A stretch of 64,000 bases of DNA from Xanthomarina sp. F1114 (GCF_026410255.1 NZ_JAPMLL010000007.1:122508-186507), one strand, 5' to 3'; shown: positions 25,917 through 35,990, numbered from the stretch's first letter. Notes: a model not told the origin generated them from the letters alone. Translations and numbers: made by a program.

Positions 25917-28900
25917 ATGCTAAATAAAAGCATCAAATTTTTAATAGAAAATAAATTGGTAGCTGTTTTGCTACTCACGCTCTTTATAGGTTGGGGATTG
26001 GTAAATGCACCCTTTAATTGGGAACAGTCCCGATGGCTATCGGGGTTACCTAGCAATCCTGTGGCTGTAGATGCCATTCCAGATATTGGCGAAAACCAAC
26101 AAATAGTTTTTACCAGATGGGATGGTCGTTCTCCACAAGATATTGAAGACCAAATTACCTATCCGTTAACCACAACTTTGCTTGGTATTCCGGGAGTAAA
26201 AACCATTAGAAGTTCGTCTATGTTTGGGGTTTCAAGCATCTATATCATTTTTGAAGAGGATATAGAATTTTACTGGAGCAGGAGTCGGATTCTAGAAAAA
26301 CTAAACTCATTACCCAATGGCTTATTGCCCGAAGATGTAAATCCAGCTTTAGGACCTGATGCCACCGGCTTGGGACAGATATTTTGGTACACCCTAGAAG
26401 GTCGTGATGAAAACGGCCAGGTTACTGGTGGCTGGGATTTACATGAGTTACGCAGCATTCAAGACTATTATGTAAAATATGCCTTGTCGTCGGCAAGTGG
26501 TGTTTCGGAAGTGGCTTCAATTGGCGGATATGTTCAGGAATATCAAATAGATGTCAATCCAGAACTCATGCGCCAATACAATATTGGATTAAATCAAGTT
26601 GTAAAAGCGATTAAAGAAAGCAATAAAGACATTGGCGCACAAACTTTAGAAATTAACAAAGCCGAATATTTAGTACGTGGTTTGGGCTATGTAAAGTCTA
26701 TTTCTGATATTGAAAATGCCGTAGTGCATTCTGAGGATTTCACGTCTATTAAAATTAAAGATATTGCAAAAGTTGCCTTAGGACCTGCAGCACGAAGAGG
26801 AATATTAGATAAAGAAGGAGCCGAAGTTGTTGGTGGTGTTGTTGTAGCGCGTTATGCTGCCAACCCAATGGAAGTTATCAATAATGTAAAAGAAAAAATA
26901 AGTGAATTAAGCGCCGGATTACCTTCTAAAGTATTAAAAGATGGAAGAACATCACAGCTAACTGTAGTACCTTTTTATGATCGATCGGAACTCATTCAAG
27001 AAACATTAGCCACTTTAAATGAAGCCTTGACTTTAGAGGTTTTAATTACCATTTTAGTCATTATCATTATGGTATTTAATCTTCGGGCTTCTATTTTAAT
27101 TTCCGGTTTATTACCCGTCGCCGTTTTAATGGTTTTTATCGCCATGAAAATCTTTGGTGTCGATGCTAATATTGTCGCATTATCCGGTATCGCTATTGCT
27201 ATTGGAACAATGGTAGATGTTGGCGTTATTCTCTCTGAAAACATTATTAGACATTTGGATGAGGCAAGTGAAAAGGGAAAAGTGAATAGTGAAAAGTTAA
27301 AAGTTGAAAGTGAGTTTAGCGATGCAGATTCTGAAGATGAGATTCTTCACTCCGTTCAGAATGACAAACGTTCAATTAACCAAATTGTTTATAACGCGAC
27401 GGCTGAAGTATCTGGTGCCATTGTAACGGCTGTGATGACAACCATTATTAGTTTTATTCCGGTGTTTACCATGATTGGTGCCGAAGGCAAACTATTTAGA
27501 CCCTTAGCCTTTACCAAAACCTTTGCTTTAATCGCGGCTCTTATTGTGGCTATATTTTTAATTCCACCGTTTGCGGCCTTTTTATTTAGAAGAAAAAGTA
27601 ATAAAAAAAGTTTTAAGTATCTTATAAATGCAGCTTTAATAATAGCAGGATTAATAGGGTTAATTAATGGCTATTGGTTGGGCTTAATTCTGATAGCTTT
27701 TGGAGTTACGGGCATTTTAAAACTTCAAGAGAAAATGACTGCTAAGCAAGCAAATCTTCTAAATATCATAATTTCTGCAACAGCTATTGTATTTCTTTTA
27801 GCAGAATATTGGCGACCATTAGGGGTTGACAAAAGTATTTTCTGGAACCTCATTTTTGTTGGTCTTATTTGCTTCAGTATATTAGGTGTGTTTTCCTTAT
27901 TTATAAAGTTTTATACACGAATTTTAAAATGGTGTTTAGATAATAAATTATTGTTTTTATCAATCCCAACCGCTATTGTTATTGCAGGGTTTTTCATTAT
28001 GAAAAACACAGGTAAAGAATTTATGCCATCATTAAACGAAGGTTCATTTTTACTAATGCCAACGTCTTTACCTCATTCTGGTGTTGAAGAAAATAAACGC
28101 GTTTTACAGCAATTGGATATGGCAGTAGCCAGTATTCCAGAAATTGAAACCGTAGTTGGTAAAGCAGGAAGAACAGAGTCTGCTTTAGATCCCGCACCAT
28201 TATCCATGTATGAGAACATCATTCAGTATAAACCAGAATATATGCTCAATGAAAATGGAGAACGACAACGATATAAAGTGAATGCTGATGAGGAATTTGT
28301 ACTAAAAAACGGCATGTCATTGCGAGCGGAACAACGTGAAGCGTGGCAATCTCTAAATGCAAAGGAACAACTGATCCCAGACAACAATGGAGAGTTTTAC
28401 CGCAACTGGCGACCAGAAATACAATCCCCAGACGATATTTGGAATGAAATTGTGCGCGTAACAAAATTGCCAGGTGTTACTTCTGCACCCAAATTGCAAC
28501 CTATTGAAACCCGATTGGTCATGCTGCAAACAGGTATGCGTGCGCCAATGGGAATAAAGGTTAAAGGGCAGGATTTAAAACAAATAGAAGCCTTTGGGGT
28601 CCAATTAGAAGACATACTAAAACATGCCGAAGGTGTTAAACAGGAGGCTGTTTTTGCCGACCGTATTGTTGGAAAACCGTATTTATTAATTGATATCGAT
28701 AGAGAGAAACTTGCTAGGTATGGCATCACGATTGAAGAGGTCCAAAGTGTTTTAAAGGTTGCTATTGGTGGTATGGTACTCACACAAACCGTTGAAGGCA
28801 GAGAACGTTATGGCGTTCGCGTCCGATATCCAAGAGAATTAAGAGCAAATCCAACAGACTTACAGCAGATTTATGTGCCAGTTGAAAAAGGCAGTCCGGT

Positions 28901-29723
28901 TCCATTAAGCGAATTGGCTAGTATTAAATACGAACAAGGGCCACAGGTTATTAAGAGTGAAGACACTTTTTTAGTGGGTTATGTCCTGTTTGATAAATTA
29001 GATGACTTTGCAGAAGTCACTGTAGTCGAAAATGCACAAGCTTTAATTAAAGAAAAAATTGATAGTGGCGAATTAGTAGTTCCAAAGGGCATCTCTTACC
29101 AATTCACAGGAACTTATGAAAACCAGATAAGAGCCGAAAAAACCTTATCAATTGTGGTGCCTTTGGCTTTAGCAATAATATTCTTGATTCTATATTTTCA
29201 ATTCCGATCGGTTACAACGTCTTTAATGGTGTTTACAGGAATTGCCGTTGCTTTTGCAGGTGGATTTTTAATGATTTGGCTGTATGGCCAGGACTGGTTT
29301 ATAAACATCAACTTTTTTGGTGAAAATATGCGAGATCTGTTTCAAATGCATCCAATTAATTTAAGTGTGGCCGTTTGGGTTGGGTTTATTGCGCTCTTCG
29401 GAATTGCAACAGATGATGGTGTGGTTATGGCAACCTATTTAATGCAAACTTTCGATAGAAATACCCCAGAAACCCAAAAAGAAATTAGAGCATCCATAAT
29501 TGAAGCAGGAGAAAAACGTATTCGTCCTTGTTTGATGACAACTGCTACAACCATTTTAGCCTTATTACCAGTGTTAACATCCACAGGTCGAGGAAGCGAT
29601 ATCATGATTCCTATGGCAATCCCAAGTTTTGGTGGGATGCTCATTGCGCTAATTACCTTATTTGTAGTGCCAGTATTGTATAGCTGGAAAGCTGAATTTC
29701 AACTTAAAAGAACAATGAAATGA
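25917..29723 (+). CDS. cusA: CusA/CzcA-type heavy-metal RND efflux pump
   Basis: A 1268-residue inner-membrane proton-driven pump that exports Cu(I)/Ag(I) or other metals through a tripartite channel. Family landmarks include VAVDAIPDIGENQQIVFTRW near the start, the first large periplasmic loop, the membrane block with GIAIAIGTMVDVGVI, a second block (PINLSVAVWVGFIALFGIATDDGVVM) and EAGEKRIRPCLMTT near the end. It has extra membrane segments in the middle, as is usual for Bacteroidetes homologues. Three in-frame segments look foreign: about residues 38-43 (a CCCGAT..ATCGGG palindrome), 450-485 (polar, with DEILHSVQNDK) and 800-812 (MSLRAEQREAWQSLN). All three encode known interspersed-repeat sequence. 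The stop overlaps the next start (ATGA). Confidence 0.92.
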   Translation: MLNKSIKFLIENKLVAVLLLTLFIGWGLVNAPFNWEQSRWLSGLPSNPVAVDAIPDIGENQQIVFTRWDGRSPQDIEDQITYPLTTTLLGIPGVKTIRSSSMFGVSSIYIIFEEDIEFYWSRSRILEKLNSLPNGLLPEDVNPALGPDATGLGQIFWYTLEGRDENGQVTGGWDLHELRSIQDYYVKYALSSASGVSEVASIGGYVQEYQIDVNPELMRQYNIGLNQVVKAIKESNKDIGAQTLEINKAEYLVRGLGYVKSISDIENAVVHSEDFTSIKIKDIAKVALGPAARRGILDKEGAEVVGGVVVARYAANPMEVINNVKEKISELSAGLPSKVLKDGRTSQLTVVPFYDRSELIQETLATLNEALTLEVLITILVIIIMVFNLRASILISGLLPVAVLMVFIAMKIFGVDANIVALSGIAIAIGTMVDVGVILSENIIRHLDEASEKGKVNSEKLKVESEFSDADSEDEILHSVQNDKRSINQIVYNATAEVSGAIVTAVMTTIISFIPVFTMIGAEGKLFRPLAFTKTFALIAALIVAIFLIPPFAAFLFRRKSNKKSFKYLINAALIIAGLIGLINGYWLGLILIAFGVTGILKLQEKMTAKQANLLNIIISATAIVFLLAEYWRPLGVDKSIFWNLIFVGLICFSILGVFSLFIKFYTRILKWCLDNKLLFLSIPTAIVIAGFFIMKNTGKEFMPSLNEGSFLLMPTSLPHSGVEENKRVLQQLDMAVASIPEIETVVGKAGRTESALDPAPLSMYENIIQYKPEYMLNENGERQRYKVNADEEFVLKNGMSLRAEQREAWQSLNAKEQLIPDNNGEFYRNWRPEIQSPDDIWNEIVRVTKLPGVTSAPKLQPIETRLVMLQTGMRAPMGIKVKGQDLKQIEAFGVQLEDILKHAEGVKQEAVFADRIVGKPYLLIDIDREKLARYGITIEEVQSVLKVAIGGMVLTQTVEGRERYGVRVRYPRELRANPTDLQQIYVPVEKGSPVPLSELASIKYEQGPQVIKSEDTFLVGYVLFDKLDDFAEVTVVENAQALIKEKIDSGELVVPKGISYQFTGTYENQIRAEKTLSIVVPLALAIIFLILYFQFRSVTTSLMVFTGIAVAFAGGFLMIWLYGQDWFININFFGENMRDLFQMHPINLSVAVWVGFIALFGIATDDGVVMATYLMQTFDRNTPETQKEIRASIIEAGEKRIRPCLMTTATTILALLPVLTSTGRGSDIMIPMAIPSFGGMLIALITLFVVPVLYSWKAEFQLKRTMK
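26029..26044. repeat. Palindromic repeat copy inside cusA (CCCGAT-GGCT-ATCGGG)
   Basis: A 6-bp stem with a 4-base loop. It differs by one base from the centre of the perfect 18-bp palindrome at 41176-41193 in an intergenic region. It encodes S-R-W-L-S-G just after the first membrane helix, where homologues usually go directly from the NW segment to the PSNPVAVDAIPD segment. Confidence 0.6.
27266..27368. repeat. Interspersed-repeat segment inside cusA (A/G-rich run plus GAGATTC...ATGACAAA)
   Basis: A purine-rich run of AGTGAAAAG-like units (27266-27315) is followed by a segment from GAGATTCTTC to AATGACAAA (27339-27368). Reverse-complemented, this reads TTTGTCATT...GAAGAATCTC, the Bacteroidetes intergenic repeat type. 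It encodes a polar stretch between the membrane helix ending SENIIRHLDE and the next conserved block QIVYNATAEVSGAIV. Confidence 0.6.
28315..28353. repeat. Interspersed-repeat segment inside cusA (TGTCATTGCGAG...GGCAATCTC)
   Basis: These 39 bases (13 codons) begin TGTCATTGCGAGCGGAAC and end GCGTGGCAATCTC, the layout of the GTCATTGCGAG...GCAATCTC repeat found between genes in this phylum. The reading frame stays open across it. Confidence 0.6.
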
Positions 29724-30952
29724 ATTATATAAGATCACATAAAAAAAACTTTCTAATTTTTAGTTTTTCATTTTTCATTATTCACTTTATTAGTGGTCAA
29801 GAATTAGAACTGTTAATTGATGAAGCGTTAACAAACAATCCGGAGATTCAAAAATTTGATCTTCAATATCAAATTACTTCAGAAAAAATAAATGAAGCTA
29901 ATAGTCTACCTAACACCGAATTTAACGTGGGTGTTATGGCAGTAAAGCCCGAAATGGAAATGCCTATGGAACGATTTAGTGTTTCTGTCATGCAAATGCT
30001 TCCTTGGTTTGGAACCATATCAGCCAGAGAAAATTATGCTTCATCTATGGCCGATGCTCAATATATTGAAGTTACTATTGCCAAAAGAAAACTGGCACTG
30101 TCTGTCTCTCAGTTTTATTATCAACTTTATGAAATTCAGGCCAAACAACATGTCCTTGATAAAAATATAGCCTTGTTAAAGTCTTATGAACAATTGGCAC
30201 TCACTTCTTTGGAAGTAGGAAAAGCTTCGGCAGTAGATGTTTTGCGATTACAGATTAGACAAAATGAATTACAGCAGGAAAAAGATGTTTTAACACAACA
30301 AAACAAAGGCATTCAGGTTGCTTTAAATAGTTTGATGAATCGTAAATATGATGATGTGGTAACTGTAGTTTCCAATATGGAAATCCCTGAAGATGACAGC
30401 TTTTATGATTATAAGGCTTTGTCTCTAAACCCGGAATTACTTAAATACGACAAATTATATGAATCTGTAGAACAATCAGAATTGCTAAATCAAAAGGAGA
30501 GTGGACCAATGGTCGGGTTTGGCTTGGAGTATATTAATCAGGATAACAGCCCGATGATTACCAGTTCGTATAAAGATATGCTAATGCCTATGCTTTCGGT
30601 TTCTATACCCATTTTTAATAAAAAGTATAAATCTCAAACCAGGCAAAACGATTTGCGTAAACAAGAAATCGAATCACAAAAAAATGAACGCTTGAATATA
30701 CTGACCTCAGAATTATCAAAAGCAATATCTAATCGTAATCAGGCACGCATAAAATTTAATACTCAAGATAAAAACCTAAAACAGGCTAAAAATGCCGAAG
30801 AGATTCTTATTAAAAACTATGAAACGGGAACGATTAATTTTAATGATGTTTTAGATATTCAGGAATTGCAACTAAAGTTTCAAATGGGACAAGTTGAATC
30901 TGTAAAAGCTTATTATGAGCAAACGTCAATTATTAATTATTTGACTCAGTAA
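29720..30952 (+). CDS. cusC: TolC-family outer-membrane channel of the Cus system
   Basis: A 410-residue outer-membrane efflux protein. After a signal peptide that ends near HFISGQ, it shows the two repeats of long coiled helices that form the TolC tunnel (about 30-210 and 230-410), with the usual TolC phrases SVSQFYYQLYEIQAKQHVL and NYETGTINFNDVLDIQELQL. It overlaps the cusA stop by 4 bases, so the two are translationally coupled and the protein surely forms the exit duct of this pump. No lipobox Cys is seen. Confidence 0.88.
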   Translation: MNYIRSHKKNFLIFSFSFFIIHFISGQELELLIDEALTNNPEIQKFDLQYQITSEKINEANSLPNTEFNVGVMAVKPEMEMPMERFSVSVMQMLPWFGTISARENYASSMADAQYIEVTIAKRKLALSVSQFYYQLYEIQAKQHVLDKNIALLKSYEQLALTSLEVGKASAVDVLRLQIRQNELQQEKDVLTQQNKGIQVALNSLMNRKYDDVVTVVSNMEIPEDDSFYDYKALSLNPELLKYDKLYESVEQSELLNQKESGPMVGFGLEYINQDNSPMITSSYKDMLMPMLSVSIPIFNKKYKSQTRQNDLRKQEIESQKNERLNILTSELSKAISNRNQARIKFNTQDKNLKQAKNAEEILIKNYETGTINFNDVLDIQELQLKFQMGQVESVKAYYEQTSIINYLTQ

Positions 30953-31033
30953 AAAGAAAGTGAAAACATCTAGATTTATAACTATCTTAAGGTTTAATAA
31001 CAGATTTTAAAATTATTAAAAGCAGAATTAAAA

Positions 31034-33751
31034 ATGAAACATATATATCACATACAAGGAATGACCTGCAACGGATGTCGCAGTCATGTTGAAGAAATAC
31101 TTTCAAAAGTGGAAGGTGTTTCAAAAGCCACAGTCAACTTAGAAAAGAAAGAAGCAAGCATTGAAATGGTATCGCATATTCCTTTAGCGACTTTCCAAGA
31201 AGCTTTAAAAAAGGATGGAGATACATATTCAATTTATAAGTTAAAAGATGGTGAAACGGTACATACATACCATATACACGGAATGACCTGCAACGGTTGT
31301 CGCAGTCATGTTGAAGAAACACTATCTAAAGTGAAAGGCGTTTCTAAAGCTAGGGTGAATTTAGAAAAAGAAGAAGCTATTATTGAAATGGCATCTCATC
31401 TTTCGATAAAAACATTCCAAGAGGCTTTGAAAAATGATGGAGGTAACTATAGTATTCATAATCCAGGAGAACAGCCTAATAACGATACAAAAGTTGAAAA
31501 ACCTCAGGGCAAAGGCACAGGAACATTTTATTGTCCCATGCATTGCGAAGGCGATAAAACCTATGACAAAGCAGGCGATTGCCCGGTTTGTGGAATGGAT
31601 TTGGTGGAAGAGCAAAACCTGTCAATTGGTAATTCAGAACAATGGACATGTCCAATGCATCCAGAGGTTGAAAAGGAGGAAGCAGGTGCCTGTCCTATTT
31701 GTGGGATGGATTTAGTACCTATGGAGCCAGATTTGTCTTCCGAAGAGAAAGCATATAAAAAACTTATAAAAAAGTTTAAGATTGCCATAGCATTTACGCT
31801 GCCCATCTTTTTAATTGCTATGAGCGAAATGCTCCCTAATAATCCTTTATATGAGGTGCTAGAGCAGAAATACTGGAATTGGATTCAGTTTGTATTGTCT
31901 ATTCCTGTTGTGTTTTACGCCACTTGGATGTTTTTTGAACGGGCCTATAAAAGTATCAAAACATGGAATTTAAACATGTTTACCCTCATTGGTATTGGAG
32001 CTGGCGTGGCGTGGTTATTTAGTGTGTTTGGTTTATTTTTTCCAGACTTTTTTCCAGAGCAATTCTTATCAGAATCCGGAGCAGTACACGTGTATTTTGA
32101 GGCAGCAACCGTAATCTTAACATTAGTACTTATGGGACAGGTGCTGGAGGCTCGTGCACATAGTAAAACCAATTCGGCAGTAAAAGAGTTATTAAAATTA
32201 GCACCAAATAAAGCCACGAAAGTTGTTAATGGTGAAGATGTCGAGGTCAATATTGATAAAATCGAATTAAACGATATTTTAAAAGTAAAACCAGGCGATA
32301 AAATTCCTGTAGATGGTTCTATTACCGAAGGAGAAACCACGATAGACGAATCTATGATTACGGGAGAACCTGTTCCTGTAGATAAAGTGGAGGGAGATAA
32401 AGTAAGTAGTGGTACTATTAATGGCAATCAATCTTTTTTAATGATAGCTGAAAAAGTTGGAAACGACACCTTATTGTCTCAAATTATTCATTTGGTAAAT
32501 ACGGCTAGTAGAAGTCGCGCGCCCATTCAGAATTTAGCAGATAAAGTGTCTGGGTATTTTGTGCCGGTAGTGGTAATAATTTCTGTAATCACTTTTATAG
32601 TCTGGGCTATTTTAGGACCAGAACCTACTTATGTTTATGCTTTGGTGAATGCCATTGCGGTTTTAATTATTGCCTGTCCATGTGCCTTAGGACTGGCAAC
32701 ACCTATGTCGGTGATGGTTGGTGTGGGTAAAGGTGCTCAAAATGGTGTACTGATTAAAAATGCCGAAGCTCTCGAAAAAATGGACAAAGTAGATACCTTA
32801 ATTGTGGATAAAACAGGAACCATTACCGAAGGCAAACCAACGGTTGAAAGCGTTGGAGCTTTTGGTGATAATTTTTCGGAAGCTGAGGTACTTCAATATA
32901 TTGTCTCATTAAATAATAATTCCGAACATCCATTGGCCGAAGCGACCGTTAAATACGGAAAAAAGCAGAAAACAGAAATTTTAAAATCAGAGGGGTTTAA
33001 CGCCGTAACAGGAAAAGGTGTTGAAGCTACTATTAACAGTAAAAAAGTAGCGCTTGGCAATCCGAAAATGATGGATTATGCGAAAGCTAAAATAACTTCT
33101 GACATGCAGGAAGAAGCCAAATCTTTTCAAAAACAGGGTAAGACGGTTTCATATTTAGCGATTGATAAAATTGTTGTTGGTTATGTGGTTATTGGCGATA
33201 AAATCAAAGCAACAAGTGCCAAAGCTATTAAAGAACTTCAAAATAAAGGGATTGATGTAATCATGTTAACTGGCGATAATAAGGATACAGCACAAGCTGT
33301 AGCATCAGAACTTAATTTAGCAGATTTTAAAGCCAGCATGCTTCCAGAAGATAAACTTAAAGAAGTAGAGAAACTTCAAAAAGAAGGTAAAGTAGTTGCC
33401 ATGGCTGGAGATGGTATTAACGATGCTCCAGCTTTGGCAAAAAGCGATGTGGGTATAGCTATGGGAACAGGAACAGATGTGGCTATTGAAAGCGCTATGA
33501 TCACTTTGGTTAAAGGAGATCTTCATGGTATTGTAAAAGCAAAACACCTGAGTCATGCGGTCATGAAAAATATCAAACAAAATCTGTTTTTTGCACTTGT
33601 TTATAACACCTTAGGAGTTCCAATTGCAGCAGGCGTTTTATTTCCGGTTTTCGGATTATTACTATCGCCAATGATAGCAGCTTTAGCCATGAGTTTTAGT
33701 TCGGTTTCTGTAATTGCAAATGCCTTGAGATTAAGAACTATTAAAATATAA
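31034..33751 (+). CDS. copA: Copper-exporting P1B-type ATPase with two HMA and two metal-binding domains
   Basis: A 905-residue P-type ATPase that pumps Cu(I) out of the cytoplasm. The N-terminal region is elaborate: two nearly identical HMA domains (C12/C15 in MTCNGC and C85/C88 in MTCNGC), then two short cysteine-rich heavy-metal-binding modules, YCPMHC...CPVCGMDL (about 166-189) and TCPMHPE...CPICGMDL (about 205-226). The core follows: the membrane copper site C548-P-C550 (CPCALGLATP), the phosphorylated D592 (DKTGT), the HP motif (NSEHPLAEA) and the hinge GDGINDAPAL. The two HMA copies share long runs at protein and DNA level, suggesting a recent tandem duplication. It lies 81 bases after cusC. 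Confidence 0.93.
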   Translation: MKHIYHIQGMTCNGCRSHVEEILSKVEGVSKATVNLEKKEASIEMVSHIPLATFQEALKKDGDTYSIYKLKDGETVHTYHIHGMTCNGCRSHVEETLSKVKGVSKARVNLEKEEAIIEMASHLSIKTFQEALKNDGGNYSIHNPGEQPNNDTKVEKPQGKGTGTFYCPMHCEGDKTYDKAGDCPVCGMDLVEEQNLSIGNSEQWTCPMHPEVEKEEAGACPICGMDLVPMEPDLSSEEKAYKKLIKKFKIAIAFTLPIFLIAMSEMLPNNPLYEVLEQKYWNWIQFVLSIPVVFYATWMFFERAYKSIKTWNLNMFTLIGIGAGVAWLFSVFGLFFPDFFPEQFLSESGAVHVYFEAATVILTLVLMGQVLEARAHSKTNSAVKELLKLAPNKATKVVNGEDVEVNIDKIELNDILKVKPGDKIPVDGSITEGETTIDESMITGEPVPVDKVEGDKVSSGTINGNQSFLMIAEKVGNDTLLSQIIHLVNTASRSRAPIQNLADKVSGYFVPVVVIISVITFIVWAILGPEPTYVYALVNAIAVLIIACPCALGLATPMSVMVGVGKGAQNGVLIKNAEALEKMDKVDTLIVDKTGTITEGKPTVESVGAFGDNFSEAEVLQYIVSLNNNSEHPLAEATVKYGKKQKTEILKSEGFNAVTGKGVEATINSKKVALGNPKMMDYAKAKITSDMQEEAKSFQKQGKTVSYLAIDKIVVGYVVIGDKIKATSAKAIKELQNKGIDVIMLTGDNKDTAQAVASELNLADFKASMLPEDKLKEVEKLQKEGKVVAMAGDGINDAPALAKSDVGIAMGTGTDVAIESAMITLVKGDLHGIVKAKHLSHAVMKNIKQNLFFALVYNTLGVPIAAGVLFPVFGLLLSPMIAALAMSFSSVSVIANALRLRTIKI

Positions 33752-33757
33752 TTATTT

Positions 33758-34240
33758 ATGAAAGATTTAAAAGAACATTCAAATAAAGAAAATTACAAAA
33801 CCTTTTTTATAATGCTGGCGTGCTCATTTGTGGCCATGTACGTTACCATGTATTTAAATACCTATGCTATAGATCACGTGTATTTTAGCTTGACTCGTTT
33901 TTATATGACCTGTTTGGGTATTTCGGCAATGGCAGTAATTATGTGGTTTTTTATGCGAAAAATGTACACTAACAAAAAGAAAAACATAGCCATTCTTATA
34001 GGTAGTTTCATTCTGTTTGTCTCAGCATTAGGATTGGTAAGAGCACAAAAACCTATTGTTGGAGATTTACTTTGGTTACGCGCTATGATACCACATCATT
34101 CAATAGCTATATTAACAAGTGAAAGAGCTGACATAAAAGATCCAGAAGTTAAAAAATTGGCCAACGAAATTATAGAAGCACAACGAAAAGAAATAGAAGA
34201 AATGAAAGCAATGATTAAACGATTAGAAAATGAAAAATAA
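33758..34240 (+). CDS. DUF305 membrane protein
   Basis: A 160-residue membrane protein with three predicted helices (about 15-35, 45-65 and 75-95), followed by the DUF305 signature MIPHHSIAILTSERADIKDPEVKKLA at about 113-138 and a charged helix. The His pair and family context suggest metal binding. DUF305 proteins often sit in copper-resistance loci, as here, 6 bases after copA. The last 11 bases overlap the cusB start, giving coupled translation. Confidence 0.85.
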   Translation: MKDLKEHSNKENYKTFFIMLACSFVAMYVTMYLNTYAIDHVYFSLTRFYMTCLGISAMAVIMWFFMRKMYTNKKKNIAILIGSFILFVSALGLVRAQKPIVGDLLWLRAMIPHHSIAILTSERADIKDPEVKKLANEIIEAQRKEIEEMKAMIKRLENEK

Positions 34241-35990
34241 AAAGCTATTCATAAATATAGGTTTATTGGTCATGGGTATATTACTAGGTTGGTTGCTTTT
34301 TAGTGATTCATCACATTCAGAAGCAATCCACAATCATAAGGAGGTATCAGAAACCAATCAAATGTGGACCTGCTCGATGCATCCACAAATCATGCAACCC
34401 GAACCTGGTGATTGCCCCATTTGTGGTATGGATTTAATTCCTGCAGAAAACGGTTCAGAAGGTTTAATGCCAGATGAATTTAAACTTTCCGAAAGCGCCA
34501 TGGCCTTGGCTAATGTACAAACCACTATAGTAGGTACTGGAAATAAGAAGGGTCAAAAGATAAAGCTATCCGGTAAAATAGTAGAAAATGAAGAGGCAAA
34601 TACAGTTCAAGTCAGTTATTTCTCTGGTAGAATAGAACGATTATATGTTAGTGTTACCGGTGAAGAAATTAAGAAAGGGCAACTTTTGGCAACCATTTAT
34701 TCGCCAGAATTATATGCTGCACAACAAGAGTTGCTTACAGCAGCTTCGTTGAAAGAATCGCAGCCAGCTTTATACAAAGCCGTTCGGAATAAATTAAAAT
34801 TATGGAAGTTATCGGAAAATCAGATCGACCAGATAGAAGAATCTGGCAAAGTCACAGAGAACGTTCCTGTTTATGCCACAGTTTCTGGCACAGTTACCGA
34901 AAAGTTGGTTAATCAAGGCGATTATGTCAATCAGGGACAACCCCTATTAAAAGTTTCCAATCTCAACACGGTTTGGGCAAATTTTGATGTCTACGAAAAC
35001 CAAATCGATCTGTTCAAAAAAGGACAGGAGGTCCTGGTCTCTACCAATGCTTATCCAAATAATGAGTTTCAGGGGAAAGTCGATTTTATCAATCCTACCT
35101 TAAATACGAATACACGAACAGTCACTTTACGGGTTATTTTGAATAATAAAAACGGTATTTTCAAACCAGGCATGTTTGTAGAAGGAAAAATAGATGGCGG
35201 AATTTCTTCGTCTAAAAATCAAGTATTAACAATTCCAGCATCTGCTGTTTTATGGACAGGAGAACGTTCTGTGGTTTATATTAAAACAAATCCTAATGAG
35301 CCTGTTTTTGAAATGAAAGATGTAGTTCTGGGACATAGAATGGCAAATAATTATGAGATAAGTGAAGGATTAGCTGATGGTGATGAAATAGTTACCCATG
35401 GAACATTTACTGTTGATGCTGCAGCACAATTGCAAGGTAAAAAATCGATGATGAATAAAGCCGGAAGTAAATCATCTACTAACCACGAGAGCCATCATGC
35501 AATGGATCCGGAAACAACTAACAAGAATGAAAGATTGAAAGTGTCGGTTGATTTTCAAAATCAATTGAAAACAGTTTTCAACGATTATATCCAATTAAAA
35601 GATGCTTTAGTTAAAGACGATTCTAAAACAGTAGTAACCGATGCTAACAATTTACTCAATCATTTAGCCAACATCGACATGAAAACTTTAACAGACGACA
35701 AGGCACATAATCGTTGGATGCGTTTGGAAAATGAAATTAAAAAATCTGCTCTTTTAATTGTAGATGAAAAAGGAGTGGAAGCACAAAGAATACATTTTAA
35801 ACAGTTGTCGTTGCACGTAATAAATGCTGTTGAAACATTTGGAGTTAACCAAAAAGTCTATCTTCAATTTTGTCCTATGGCAAATAACGACCAGGGAGGC
35901 TATTGGTTAAGCACGGAGGAGCATGTTCTAAATCCTTATTTTGGAGATGCCATGTTAAAATGTGGAGAAGTAAAGCAAATTATAGAATAA
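34230..35990 (+). CDS. cusB: CusB-type periplasmic adaptor with metal-binding head and DUF3347 tail
   Basis: A 586-residue membrane-fusion protein that links CusA to CusC. It has an N-terminal membrane anchor (about 7-24), then the heavy-metal-binding module WTCSMHPQ...CPICGMDL (C48, C62, C65). The adaptor core follows: barrel-sandwich halves around GRIERLYVSVTGEEIKKGQ and GTVTEKLVNQGDYVNQGQPL, a helical hairpin between them, and the beta barrel ending AAQLQGKKSMM. From about 435 a DUF3347 domain is appended (LKTVFNDYIQLKDALV, FCPMANNDQGGYW, CGEV), also thought to bind copper. It is separated from cusA and cusC by copA and the DUF305 gene but lies on the same strand. Confidence 0.9.
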   Translation: MKNKKLFINIGLLVMGILLGWLLFSDSSHSEAIHNHKEVSETNQMWTCSMHPQIMQPEPGDCPICGMDLIPAENGSEGLMPDEFKLSESAMALANVQTTIVGTGNKKGQKIKLSGKIVENEEANTVQVSYFSGRIERLYVSVTGEEIKKGQLLATIYSPELYAAQQELLTAASLKESQPALYKAVRNKLKLWKLSENQIDQIEESGKVTENVPVYATVSGTVTEKLVNQGDYVNQGQPLLKVSNLNTVWANFDVYENQIDLFKKGQEVLVSTNAYPNNEFQGKVDFINPTLNTNTRTVTLRVILNNKNGIFKPGMFVEGKIDGGISSSKNQVLTIPASAVLWTGERSVVYIKTNPNEPVFEMKDVVLGHRMANNYEISEGLADGDEIVTHGTFTVDAAAQLQGKKSMMNKAGSKSSTNHESHHAMDPETTNKNERLKVSVDFQNQLKTVFNDYIQLKDALVKDDSKTVVTDANNLLNHLANIDMKTLTDDKAHNRWMRLENEIKKSALLIVDEKGVEAQRIHFKQLSLHVINAVETFGVNQKVYLQFCPMANNDQGGYWLSTEEHVLNPYFGDAMLKCGEVKQIIE

